A stretch of 64,000 nt of DNA from the NCBI GenBank assembly GCA_002371825.1, contig DFHF01000038.1, positions 35,192 to 99,191 on the forward strand. Direction: 5' to 3'. The notes under the pieces are model-generated. The model had not been told where the DNA came from. It was given only the letters and a program-made list of their open reading frames with translations, and searched no databases. Positions 51,611-59,854 of this stretch are shown one piece after another. Positions within the stretch are counted from its first letter, which is position 1. The number at the start of each line of letters is the position of its first letter. Source of the stretch: Ruminococcus flavefaciens. Its GTDB lineage: Bacteria; Bacillota; Clostridia; Oscillospirales; Ruminococcaceae. A program made the translations under genes and the position numbers.

Positions 51611-51808
51611 TTATTTTCCCGATAGTCCAGCCATTATTTTTTTATAATTTGCTGGAGTAGTATATTTCCTGTTTGGCTGATCGGAACAAGTTCTAATTAT
51701 TAAAGAGTTCAATTCAGAATTACTATAATACACTGTAAATGCCTTTTTCCTTTCTTGTTCTGCTGTACTCTTAACTGAGTGTGCAATTAACTTAACAATT
51801 TTATTCAT
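51611..51808 (-). CDS. Small hypothetical protein of the island
   Basis: 65 residues from ATG 51808 (GGAGAAA upstream), overlapping the stop of the gene at 51801 by eight bases. Basic, with KIVKLIAHSVKSTAEQERKKAF and TPANYKKIMAGLSGK at the end. No family recognised. The overlap with the preceding membrane protein gene suggests a real, coupled small partner. Confidence 0.55.
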   Translation of the reverse strand: MNKIVKLIAHSVKSTAEQERKKAFTVYYSNSELNSLIIRTCSDQPNRKYTTPANYKKIMAGLSGK

Positions 51809-52727
51809 TACTATTTTCTCCATTTATCATTTTCTTAATTAAAGAATATAACACTTCTGAAAAACCTGACAAATAAAAAGATCCCGCATCAAAAACTGAA
51901 CTACTGTCTTGAAATGGCTCTTTGGTATCTACACAAAGAAAGCCTAAAATTTCAAAACAGCCATCATTTGCACGTTGCTTTCTAATTGGAACAACAATAG
52001 TAGATCTATATTTTTCCCAATATCGTTCAGTACTATTTCTATAGTCCATTCCATACTCTTCAAGAAACTCAGCTTTAAAATTCGGATCATTTAAATCTGC
52101 TACTACAAATTTGGTATCTTTATATTTGGAGGATAAAAGAACTAAAAAATCACTATTTTGCTCTACAGTGATAATATCTTTTTTTCTATCATTTTCACAT
52201 CTTGAATCACCATATCCATTACTTCTGCCTAAAGTAATAATCTCCCAACGTTCGATATTCTTATCAAGTGAAGACGGATTAAACCCTTTGATTGAAACCG
52301 AAATAGTATATCTACAAGTATCACTATACCATAAGCTATCAAAAAAATCTTTTATTGTGCCACATAAAACATTGTAATCAACATCTTCCTCTGCATTTAT
52401 TGACTTTAGATATTTCTCCAATTTTTCCGAAACATCCTTATGCTGCTTATCTGCATTCAGCATTTTCTTACTGTAGTCAGAAAAAATCAGATTTTTGATA
52501 GATTCAATGTCTTTACATACTTTTACAATAAACGCTATTAATGCAATTGCACATGTACAAGCAAAAACCACATCAAACCATTTCAAGTCTGAGACAAATA
52601 TTTTGGCAATTGCTTCTACTATTGCTAAAAGTCCAGATATGAGTCCAATCCAATAACCAAACCATTCCTTTGCAATAAAAGTACTGACTTTTTCTGTCTT
52701 TTCTTTTTTATCACTTGAGGTACTCAT
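51801..52727 (-). CDS. Membrane protein with C-terminal GAF-like domain
   Basis: 308 residues, GGAAGA before ATG 52727. Two TM helices (about 25-45 and 53-70) are followed by a short coiled segment. A C-terminal region (about 115-300) ends in STIVVPIRKQ ... ILGFLCVDTKEPF ... LYSLIKKM, which has the strand order of GAF domains. GAF-type proteins with membrane anchors occur in defence islands, but no defence family is recognised here. The AT-rich codon use is the same as in other island genes and unlike the core genes to the left. Confidence 0.7.
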   Translation of the reverse strand: MSTSSDKKEKTEKVSTFIAKEWFGYWIGLISGLLAIVEAIAKIFVSDLKWFDVVFACTCAIALIAFIVKVCKDIESIKNLIFSDYSKKMLNADKQHKDVSEKLEKYLKSINAEEDVDYNVLCGTIKDFFDSLWYSDTCRYTISVSIKGFNPSSLDKNIERWEIITLGRSNGYGDSRCENDRKKDIITVEQNSDFLVLLSSKYKDTKFVVADLNDPNFKAEFLEEYGMDYRNSTERYWEKYRSTIVVPIRKQRANDGCFEILGFLCVDTKEPFQDSSSVFDAGSFYLSGFSEVLYSLIKKMINGENSNE

Positions 52728-52825
52728 GATATTAATCTTCCGTTCTTTTACTAAAATAAAGATTAAATAATTATATCACACTATCATCAAAAAGTCAAGA
52801 CGAGAATCTATATCTTCCATAAAAA

Positions 52826-53101
52826 CTAAATTTTATGAGATAGCAGTTTATGATTAAATTTGTAAATAATTTGCTTTGTTACTTTATTCTTATAAACAGT
52901 TTTTAAAAAAGCTTCTTCACTTGCTAAAGCTTCTTTTAATACATTCTGTCTGCAGAGCGAAACATATATCGCTACTGCTTCAGCTTGACAATTAATTGAT
53001 TTCTTACTACCATTCTTCACCCTTGTATACGGAGTCAGAGCCGCTGGTACGGACGGGCGCGCAAGTCGGCTGTTATTGCCATAATACAGGATTATAATCA
53101 T
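52826..53101 (-). CDS. Doubtful small ORF or gene remnant
   Basis: 91 residues with a poor ribosome site. The first 30 residues are encoded by a strikingly GC-rich block (about 53030-53080). The rest, with VAIYVSLCRQNVLKEALASEEAFLKTVYKNKVTKQII, looks like a plausible helical protein tail in AT-rich DNA. It may be the tail of a gene whose front was replaced. Not assigned. Confidence 0.3.
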   Translation of the reverse strand: MIIILYYGNNSRLARPSVPAALTPYTRVKNGSKKSINCQAEAVAIYVSLCRQNVLKEALASEEAFLKTVYKNKVTKQIIYKFNHKLLSHKI

Positions 53102-53175
53102 CGCCTCTTTTGAACAGTTCCATTATGATATTAGTTGCAACATTAAATAGCCAACCTTTCTCATAAAAGTACAAA

Positions 53176-54291
53176 CTATTCGCAATCAATAAACGGCAAC
53201 TTTGTAAATGATGCAAAAATCGGCTTGATTTTTTTCCATTCATCTTCTAAGTACTTAATATGATTATCTACATTCAAAATATCCATAACGAATTCCTCAG
53301 GATTGTTAAAATCGCTTTCATAATAAGAATAAATGCTTTTCTGAGCATTTATTACTCCTTTAACAATATACCCCCAATCTTTATTCTTATCTTTTCCTAG
53401 TAGATTTCTCATTACGTCTAAATACATATTCACCCTTGTCGCTGCTGGTGGATGTGTATACTTTTGCGGATTATCTGTTTTCCAAAAATTATTTTTAATC
53501 CCAATTAGGTAAAAAACACATTGAACTGCAGCACCTATCAATTGAAAAACTTGTGCTATATCTTCCACAATACCGATTAACCGTTCATCTTTCAATAATT
53601 CACTTTCTAAAATTGATACAATTTGACATGCCGAAAATTGATCAGCATCCATTTCCATAACTTGAAGCGTTGTATTGTCAATTTTGGATATAGTCTCAGC
53701 CATTGAAAAAGCTACGCTATTTTCACCCGCATTTTTACGGTATTCAATATGTCCGCTTAAAAGATGACCTATCTCATGTGAAATAATGCATTTCAAAGCA
53801 ATCATAGCTATATAATCAGTCAGCATATTTTCCTTTAGTGAATCTGAAATAATAATAGATGTATCAATTATTTCCCCATTTGACGTAGTTGAATGGATAA
53901 TAAAACTATGTCTTTGAATATCTTTTTTATCATCTTTTAGTTTAACTACGTTATATAAGCAGGACAATATGGAGGAATATCTATAAACAGATAAAACTGT
54001 TCCCTCACAAATAACAATCTTCCTTTTTTCACCTTCGTAAACACAAAAAGCATCTACAATAGCATTAGATGAATACTCAACAGAACAATTATATTGCATA
54101 CCACAAGCAGCACATAACTCACTTATTAGTTTTAATGCATAGTCTTCATAATAATCAAATATGACAACTGGTTTAACAAGACTTTGAAAAAAGCTGAATT
54201 CAGTATTGGCAATTATTTTATTATAGTTCGCTATTTCTTCTGCATTAAGTTCATATTCCTCTTTTTTACCACTGAAGAGTATATAAACCAT
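53176..54291 (-). CDS. HEXXH metallopeptidase-like protein (possibly Lit/U49- or M48-like)
   Basis: About 371 residues if ATG 54291 is the start; an in-frame ATG at 54375 is possible, and neither has a well-spaced ribosome site. The zinc motif is SHEIGHLLSGH, followed about 30 residues later by MEMDADQFSACQI, i.e. HExxH plus an E/D-rich third-ligand helix. This spacing occurs in M48-type and in the U49 phage-exclusion (Lit) peptidases. The C-terminal part has PPAATRVNMYLDVMRNLLG, recalling the P-x-x-x-x-R motif after the zinc site in M48. It overlaps the upstream gene by 26 bases. A defence or regulatory protease role is inferred only from location. Confidence 0.7.
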   Translation of the reverse strand: MVYILFSGKKEEYELNAEEIANYNKIIANTEFSFFQSLVKPVVIFDYYEDYALKLISELCAACGMQYNCSVEYSSNAIVDAFCVYEGEKRKIVICEGTVLSVYRYSSILSCLYNVVKLKDDKKDIQRHSFIIHSTTSNGEIIDTSIIISDSLKENMLTDYIAMIALKCIISHEIGHLLSGHIEYRKNAGENSVAFSMAETISKIDNTTLQVMEMDADQFSACQIVSILESELLKDERLIGIVEDIAQVFQLIGAAVQCVFYLIGIKNNFWKTDNPQKYTHPPAATRVNMYLDVMRNLLGKDKNKDWGYIVKGVINAQKSIYSYYESDFNNPEEFVMDILNVDNHIKYLEDEWKKIKPIFASFTKLPFIDCE

Positions 54292-54847
54292 CTCCCTCTT
54301 TAAACATATTAACTTTTGTGAATTGGTCAAGAATTTCCTGTATCTTTGCATGTGTACATTTACATTTTCCCTCAATATTATATCTGCATTTATAATGATT
54401 ATTACAACATTCTCCGTTATATCTATCTAATACATTTACAGATATTGTTTTCTTTATCATTGCTTCGTGAATAATGCATTTTTCCCCGTGATATTCGTCA
54501 AATTTAACAATAACATTCTCAGGTATTCCCATCATATTAACCAGTAGTGCTGCAAAACCATTAGCAACCTTTATGTCTAGAAATAATGCTGTTAAAAGTA
54601 TAGTTGAACACTTCAAATTCACATAGATATTATGATTAATGATTACTAATCCAATCATGCCTTGAGTCTTTTTAGGCATCACCTGATAGTACTTTATTTC
54701 TTCACCATCTTTCAAAATCTGTTTATTCTGATTCAGAAATGTTAAGATTCTTTCAACGTCATCCGAACATTCAAACCCATAAGAGCACAACTCAGTATAG
54801 ACTTTCTGATTACTACCATCCAAACATAACATATCATTAGTATTCAT
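54266..54847 (-). CDS. Hypothetical protein, Cys-rich C-terminal region
   Basis: 193 residues, GGAGGGAAGG before ATG 54847. No family recognised. The C-terminal third contains a cysteine cluster (ECCNNHYKCRYNIEGKCKC) that could bind a metal. No signal peptide or TM helix. Overlaps the metallopeptidase gene downstream, so the two form an operon; a frame-shifted single gene is also possible. Confidence 0.65.
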   Translation of the reverse strand: MNTNDMLCLDGSNQKVYTELCSYGFECSDDVERILTFLNQNKQILKDGEEIKYYQVMPKKTQGMIGLVIINHNIYVNLKCSTILLTALFLDIKVANGFAALLVNMMGIPENVIVKFDEYHGEKCIIHEAMIKKTISVNVLDRYNGECCNNHYKCRYNIEGKCKCTHAKIQEILDQFTKVNMFKEGDGLYTLQW

Positions 54848-55068
54848 ATATCTTCACCTTCCCTCCGAATGATTAGGAATTATTACTTTTCTTCTAAAAT
54901 ATACAACCCTTGATTCATATATTGTTTATATAAAATTCAAAATATTTTTGAAACTGTGCTAATTATGTAACACAATTTATTTATCACTTTTATTTCTCCT
55001 TATAAACAACAATATAGCTCCAAATATCACCTAGAAATAAATATATACGCATAATATTTATGTTAAAA

Positions 55069-55345
55069 CTAATTGCTATTTTCTTCTTTTAATTTTTGTA
55101 TAGAATAATGCAACAACTCATATGCTTTCTCAAGGTAATCTAACGTTTTTTCACCATCTTCAGTTGCGTCATAATATTCAGACTTAAGCATACCACATCC
55201 TGCTTTTTTGTCAATTCCAAATGAAGAAAATGTTTTCGCTTCAAATCCTTGCTCCAAAGCCACTTTCAAGAGTTTCCTTGCTGTCTCGTTTTTAAACTCT
55301 CCTCTTTCAGCCGTAACTGTTGGAGCAGCATTACAACGGTAATTT
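55069..55345 (-). pseudogene. Remnant of an unidentified gene truncated at its 5' side
   Basis: The open frame runs to the stop at 55069 and is open back to about 55345, where it runs into repeat copy 1 and a TAA. It has no ATG or GTG with a ribosome site; only a TTG at 55269. The sequence TAERGEFKNETARKLLKVAL ... YDATEDGEKTLDYLEKAYELL looks like real protein. Probably the 3' part of a gene cut by insertion of the cassette to its right. Confidence 0.45.
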
Positions 55346-55482
55346 CGCCGTTTTTATTATATCATCAAGCACAACTTGTGTCAAGCAAAACACCGTCGAT
55401 GATTTTAGAGTGAGTATTAAAAACAATGTATATTTCAAAGTTTTTCTATTAAAAATCACTTTACAGATCATCGACAGTATTT
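55331..55482 (+). repeat. Recombinase-associated repeat, copy 1
   Basis: TTACAACGGTAATTTCGCCGTTTTT, then GTCAAGCAAAACACCGTCGATGATTTT, and at the right end GATCATCGACAGTATTT, which inverts CACCGTCGATGAT. The same layout in the same orientation recurs at 59211-59373. The inner part differs, while the outer arms are conserved. Confidence 0.7.
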
Positions 55483-55528
55483 CAAGTCATCTTCATAGTT
55501 TTTATACTTTGCTCTTTAATAAGTTATG

Positions 55529-55978
55529 TCAGTCATTTGCGTGATAACACCAATCCATTTTTGACGGCTTTAAGTATATTTCATCAATATCCTTTTTAGT
55601 ATAATACCACTCCATTTCATTGTAAAAAATATCATCCTGATGGAACTTAAGATACTTAAACAGTATCTCAAGCACCATGTCCTCACATTCAGAAATACTC
55701 TCAATTAGTATGATTAGATTTAGTTCCTCACCGATCCAATTAAATTGAATAGATTCTTTAGGATCAAAAGTATTGTACATATAAATAATTAAGCTTTCAT
55801 CATCTATTGAGGATTCTTTCTTCCTCACGCTTATAGAATTATAATGTTTTCCTTTCGACGCCTCATCCCAATCATAATATTCATATGCCAACGAGTCGAA
55901 TATTCCAAATAATTCGCTTTTTAATTTTGGCAAATTAATATCAGCTTTTTTACGTAAAATCATTCCTGATAATCCCAT
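55529..55978 (-). CDS. Probable immunity protein for the dockerin toxin
   Basis: 149 residues. ATG overlaps the toxin stop by one base (TAATG), the normal order and coupling of toxin-immunity pairs. Acidic, cytosolic, with no signal peptide, e.g. LKSELFGIFDSLAYEYYDWDEASKG and MVLEILFKYLKFHQDD. No family recognised, but immunity proteins of polymorphic toxins are often unique and acidic. Role inferred from position and charge. Confidence 0.7.
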   Translation of the reverse strand: MGLSGMILRKKADINLPKLKSELFGIFDSLAYEYYDWDEASKGKHYNSISVRKKESSIDDESLIIYMYNTFDPKESIQFNWIGEELNLIILIESISECEDMVLEILFKYLKFHQDDIFYNEMEWYYTKKDIDEIYLKPSKMDWCYHAND

Positions 55979-58968
55979 TATTTTAATACTTCTCCCAACT
56001 CATCTAATCCATTAACAACTATTACTCCATTTTCCCTTAGTTCTTCTATCTTAGAAACATTATAAGCATTGCTCATATCAATTGCTTCGTCAACATATAG
56101 AACAACTTCCTTATTACCAAAATTAAAGAATTTGTCACAATAAGGATTAATATATTTATCCATTTGTTCCACTTTTACTGAGGAAATAGAATGTTTTACC
56201 TCTATAAGTTGTTCGCTTGTTGATACATCAATATCTCCGATAAGATTTCCGCCTGGTCCCTTGACCTTATTTCCAAAATCAATAACCTCAATGCCTTGAT
56301 CTTTAATATACTTTGCAACTTTTCCTTCGGTTGACTTTCCAACATCAGCACTTGAAACAGCACTATCAATAGCTCCAGGTATTGAGCCTGCACTTTGCTT
56401 CGGTACTTTTACAGTATTTCCGGCGAAATTATTATATTCAGTAAAATTCGGAGCCTCGTCATTCATTGTTATATACATATCTTCTGGAACTTTCGCTGAT
56501 CCTTCAGGGACAGTCCTGTTAGATGGATTTGGCACTCTATTTTTATAATAGTTACTTTTAGCTATCCTTCCTATTTTGGATAGTGCTGTTACTCCCACTA
56601 TAAGTCCAATATCCAAAAGATACCATGCTCGTTCGTCTTGTAGATATTCTTGACAAGCAGCATCGCCATTGCAAGCCTCATTTACAATAGCCAAAGTATA
56701 AACATAATTAAACACAGCTGTAACAAGTGCAAATGTAGCGGCTGCCGCTAAAATAAACATAGGCAATGTTACTACTGACAGCATTACATATGCATTCACT
56801 ATACTATAAAATGCAGCTGCAGAAATTGCCAAATCCAAACTTGTCGCAACCATAGCGATAATCTGATCAAACGATATGCCTGTTGTTGTCGCTCCTCCCG
56901 ATATACCAACGTTTCTGGAAAGCATATAAATAGAGTATCCGCTATTAGGATCATACATTATGTACCCCGAGCCAGTCCAACTATTAATTGTAATATCCCT
57001 TTGCGGTACAGTTACAATGTATCCCGCATCTAAAGCTTTTCCAATGATTTTATTTGCATTTGAATTAACGTTCAACTCCGAAAGATCATGTTCGCTTCCA
57101 CTATATAAAGTATAGATATCTATATCATTATTCTCAGCATATTTGATAACTTCCATAGTTGAAACGCTATCAACGTCAAATAGTTCCTTGAGTACATTAC
57201 TTTCCATATATGACGACATCATTCCCGATGACGACTTAAAAATAAGTTCGTTGTTATTATTTGAGTCTTTTGCAGAACAACTATAAGTATTTCCTATAAC
57301 GTCAATCGCAAAATCACCCGATTGTTGAATCGTGTATCCGATAGATACCCCAAAAGATGTCGTTTCTGTTATTTTCGGTTCATATCCAAAAAACGCTACG
57401 CTTAAATTATGAGAATAATATGTATCAGTTTCCTCTGAAATTGTCCGTGTTGCAATGTCTAATTGTGTAAAATAATTATATCCTACAAGATCTAAAATTT
57501 TGCCCATGTATTCATCTGAATACAAATTACTTTTACTTATTGAATCATTTAAAGAATAAACGTCATTTATAGATGTAGCTGTCTTATATGCCGCAACATT
57601 TTGATAGTCAAACACAATGGAATATATGGAGCCTACGCACATATCTTTCGTAAAAATATAATCTTGACTATTTGTATGTAGCTTTATAGCGGTTGTTTGA
57701 TATGAGCCCACCTTAACTCCATTTCCTTCAAAATATTCCTCTCCGTCTATTTTTAGTATTGGATGCAACTTTACATAGTTTGACCACCCACTCTTAATCA
57801 AACCATATACATTATTAGGGTATATATCGTATCCTTCATTTTCATCCTCATTTACAGCAAACTCTATTGTTATTCTTTTGTTATATAATTCTGCACTTCT
57901 AAATTCATGAAACTCTCCGCCGAAGTAAAAGGATATCTTATCTGAATCATCCGATGCCACATTATCAAATTCTGTTTCAATAGTAGCTTCATAAGGCAAT
58001 CCAGTAGGAAGTGCATTGTATTCAATAAGTTTTATTTTTCGATTAGTGAGATATCCCGATTTTACATTCGACTCACTTTTATAGTTTTCCTTCATTGAGT
58101 ACTTAAAATAATCAGCATCCGCAACCCATTCGTCAAGATTACTATCATATTCATCAAATATCGAATCAACAGACATATATTCCTTGAAACTTGGATCAAG
58201 GTAGAATTCATTTGAATCATAAATCAGTTTCACCCAAACATGATTAAATGATATAGTATTTAACTGCTGATTATATGTAGCCTCCAGATCTCTCAACCTA
58301 ATAATATTTAATGCCGAATCTATATCTTTTGCCCCAGTATAATTAATAGCCTGCTGTTCTGTCAACTCTATAGTACCATTTATATATGAAGCTTCATAAT
58401 TCAAATGTTCAAGCATAGCTATGAACAAACTCGCAATATCATAATCGTTGCCGCCGTATTGTTCAAATGTGCCAATTGCACCTTTTCTAGAATCAGGATA
58501 GAACTCAAAATTTATATTATTTGAAATATAATTGTAAATATTAACTGGAGTTGCTAAACTTTCAGTTATGTCCGCCATTTCTTGTGTTAGGGAAAGTTCT
58601 GTCTGTGCACCACCAAGCACCGTTCTATCATGGGAAATTATATCATCGTATGTGCTACCTGGAAATTGCTTAATTACGCCAAGAAGGAACTGATTTAACA
58701 AGTATAAGTCATAATAATCAATCCTTCCGTTACTATCCAAGTCTCCAGCTCTATCATAAGGTTTGTCGTATCCAACAATTTGACGAAGCAGAACCATATC
58801 AAAGGTATTGACTATGCAATCGCCATCTAAGTCACCTAATATAACTTCCGCATCTACGGCTTTGGCAGATTTTGATTGAATAATGTCTTCCATATTTGTT
58901 GTAATGCACAAAAGCGAAAAAGCAATGGTGGTAATAAATGAAATAGTTTTTAAAATAATTCGTCGCAT
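55978..58968 (-). CDS. Secreted polymorphic toxin with dockerin module and C-terminal PD-(D/E)XK nuclease-like domain
   Basis: 996 residues, GGAGGAGG before ATG 58968. Signal peptide (1-28, KTISFITTIAFSLLCITT). Type I dockerin (about 43-100) with two calcium loops, GDLDGDCIVNTFD (D46, D48, D50, D57) and GDLDSNGRIDYYD (D76, D78, N80, D87). A transglutaminase-like region (about 140-265) keeps the His (NHVW) and Asp (YLDPSFK), but the nucleophile position reads NDYDIASL with no Cys. A long beta-rich middle follows, then a hydrophobic pair at about 760-830. The C-terminal ~128 residues begin with STEGKVAKYI and hold GDIDV (D912, D914) and LIEVKHS (E923, K925), the PD-(D/E)XK pattern. Followed at once by a probable immunity gene. 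Confidence 0.85.
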   Translation of the reverse strand: MRRIILKTISFITTIAFSLLCITTNMEDIIQSKSAKAVDAEVILGDLDGDCIVNTFDMVLLRQIVGYDKPYDRAGDLDSNGRIDYYDLYLLNQFLLGVIKQFPGSTYDDIISHDRTVLGGAQTELSLTQEMADITESLATPVNIYNYISNNINFEFYPDSRKGAIGTFEQYGGNDYDIASLFIAMLEHLNYEASYINGTIELTEQQAINYTGAKDIDSALNIIRLRDLEATYNQQLNTISFNHVWVKLIYDSNEFYLDPSFKEYMSVDSIFDEYDSNLDEWVADADYFKYSMKENYKSESNVKSGYLTNRKIKLIEYNALPTGLPYEATIETEFDNVASDDSDKISFYFGGEFHEFRSAELYNKRITIEFAVNEDENEGYDIYPNNVYGLIKSGWSNYVKLHPILKIDGEEYFEGNGVKVGSYQTTAIKLHTNSQDYIFTKDMCVGSIYSIVFDYQNVAAYKTATSINDVYSLNDSISKSNLYSDEYMGKILDLVGYNYFTQLDIATRTISEETDTYYSHNLSVAFFGYEPKITETTSFGVSIGYTIQQSGDFAIDVIGNTYSCSAKDSNNNNELIFKSSSGMMSSYMESNVLKELFDVDSVSTMEVIKYAENNDIDIYTLYSGSEHDLSELNVNSNANKIIGKALDAGYIVTVPQRDITINSWTGSGYIMYDPNSGYSIYMLSRNVGISGGATTTGISFDQIIAMVATSLDLAISAAAFYSIVNAYVMLSVVTLPMFILAAAATFALVTAVFNYVYTLAIVNEACNGDAACQEYLQDERAWYLLDIGLIVGVTALSKIGRIAKSNYYKNRVPNPSNRTVPEGSAKVPEDMYITMNDEAPNFTEYNNFAGNTVKVPKQSAGSIPGAIDSAVSSADVGKSTEGKVAKYIKDQGIEVIDFGNKVKGPGGNLIGDIDVSTSEQLIEVKHSISSVKVEQMDKYINPYCDKFFNFGNKEVVLYVDEAIDMSNAYNVSKIEELRENGVIVVNGLDELGEVLK

Positions 58969-59210
58969 TTTATCCTCCTCCGTTAATGATAATGAATGTA
59001 TTATTGTATTTTATAGTAAAACTTTCCTTCAAGTGATTATATTATTCCTGTTTTTTATATTTGAATTTACGCATAATTTCATAGTTTGTTATTAATAGGT
59101 AAAGTGTCTTTTCATACATTGAGTTTCTAACTCAAAAGCAGGTCACTCAACAATCAATATCTAACTATACCAGGGAAAAGATTTTGTTTCAATCCCATAA
59201 TGGTAAGGCT
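58969..59210. other. Upstream region of the toxin gene
   Basis: AT-rich. Contains a possible - strand promoter, TTGAAG (59032-59027) and TACAAT (59008-59003), 18 bases apart, about 35 bases before ATG 58968. Nothing else identified before repeat copy 2. Confidence 0.5.
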
Positions 59211-59373
59211 TTTACAACGGTAATTCCGTTGTTTTCTTTTAGTTTAACACTAAAAGCGGCTCTTGTCAAGCCAAAAACACCGTCGATGATTTTCGCTCGA
59301 TGCTCTAAATCGTGCGAATCATCGCCATATTTTAACACTTCAAAGCATCATATAAATCATCGACGGTGTTTTA
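59211..59373 (+). repeat. Recombinase-associated repeat, copy 2
   Basis: TTTACAACGGTAATTCCGTTGTTTT (with the inverted repeat CAACGG-TAATT-CCGTTG), then CTTGTCAAGCCAAAAACACC and CGTCGATGATTTT, and at the right end AAATCATCGACGGTGTTTTA, which inverts the CACCGTCGATGATTT arm. Lies just downstream of the 3' end of the serine recombinase remnant, which marks it as the terminal region of a recombinase-bearing element. Confidence 0.75.
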
Positions 59374-59428
59374 CCCTTTTTATCAGACTTATTATTACAG
59401 TATTTTCTCTGAGTCACCTGATTTTCAG

Positions 59429-59806
59429 CTATTTTAGGTCATTTTCATCGACAGAATTAAGTCCATTCCATCCCTCACAAAACTGCTCATACTCCATATT
59501 AAGCGTTATATTTATCTTATATCCTTTGCCTATCTCAATCCGACTGATAACCTGAGATATTATCATTTTCTTCTGTTCTATGGTAGCCATCCTGAATTCC
59601 TCTGCCCAGCCTTTGAACATTTCATACATCGGTCGCACCTTTTCCATCGAAGCCTTCTTTTGCCCCATTTCATTGCCTATCTTCTCAAGCTGTTGGTTTA
59701 TGGCGGTTATTCTCTGCTGAACGGTTGTCATTGCAGTGGATAATTGCTCCGGAGAGTAGAAGCTCTCCCCTATCAATGTGTTTGCAATTTCTTCATTCAG
59801 CTTATA
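59429..59806 (-). pseudogene. C-terminal remnant of a large serine recombinase
   Basis: About 125 residues in one frame, preceded directly by a stop (TGA at 59809-59807), so the catalytic and DNA-binding regions are missing. The remnant has the recombinase tail pattern KLNEEIANTLIGESFYSPEQL, a coiled coil (AINQQLEKIGNEMGQKKASM), EEFRMATIEQKKMIISQVISRIEIGKGYKI and YEQFCEGW. It is left from an integration or transposition module of the serine recombinase class and is inactive. It fixes the polarity of repeat copy 2 as a recombinase 3' flank. Confidence 0.85.
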
Positions 59807-59854
59807 TCAAACATCCATATATACTCATATATTATGTAATAAAGTATTATCATT

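Noticed and set aside
55978..58968. Cellulosomal enzyme (glycoside hydrolase) as the dockerin partner
   Set aside because: No glycoside hydrolase, esterase or carbohydrate-binding motif is visible; the C-terminus carries a nuclease-type motif and the next gene is immunity-like.
59184..59555. 123-residue + strand ORF near the recombinase remnant
   Set aside because: It lies over the inverted-repeat structure and antisense to the recombinase tail; composition is Ser/Phe-rich with no ribosome site.
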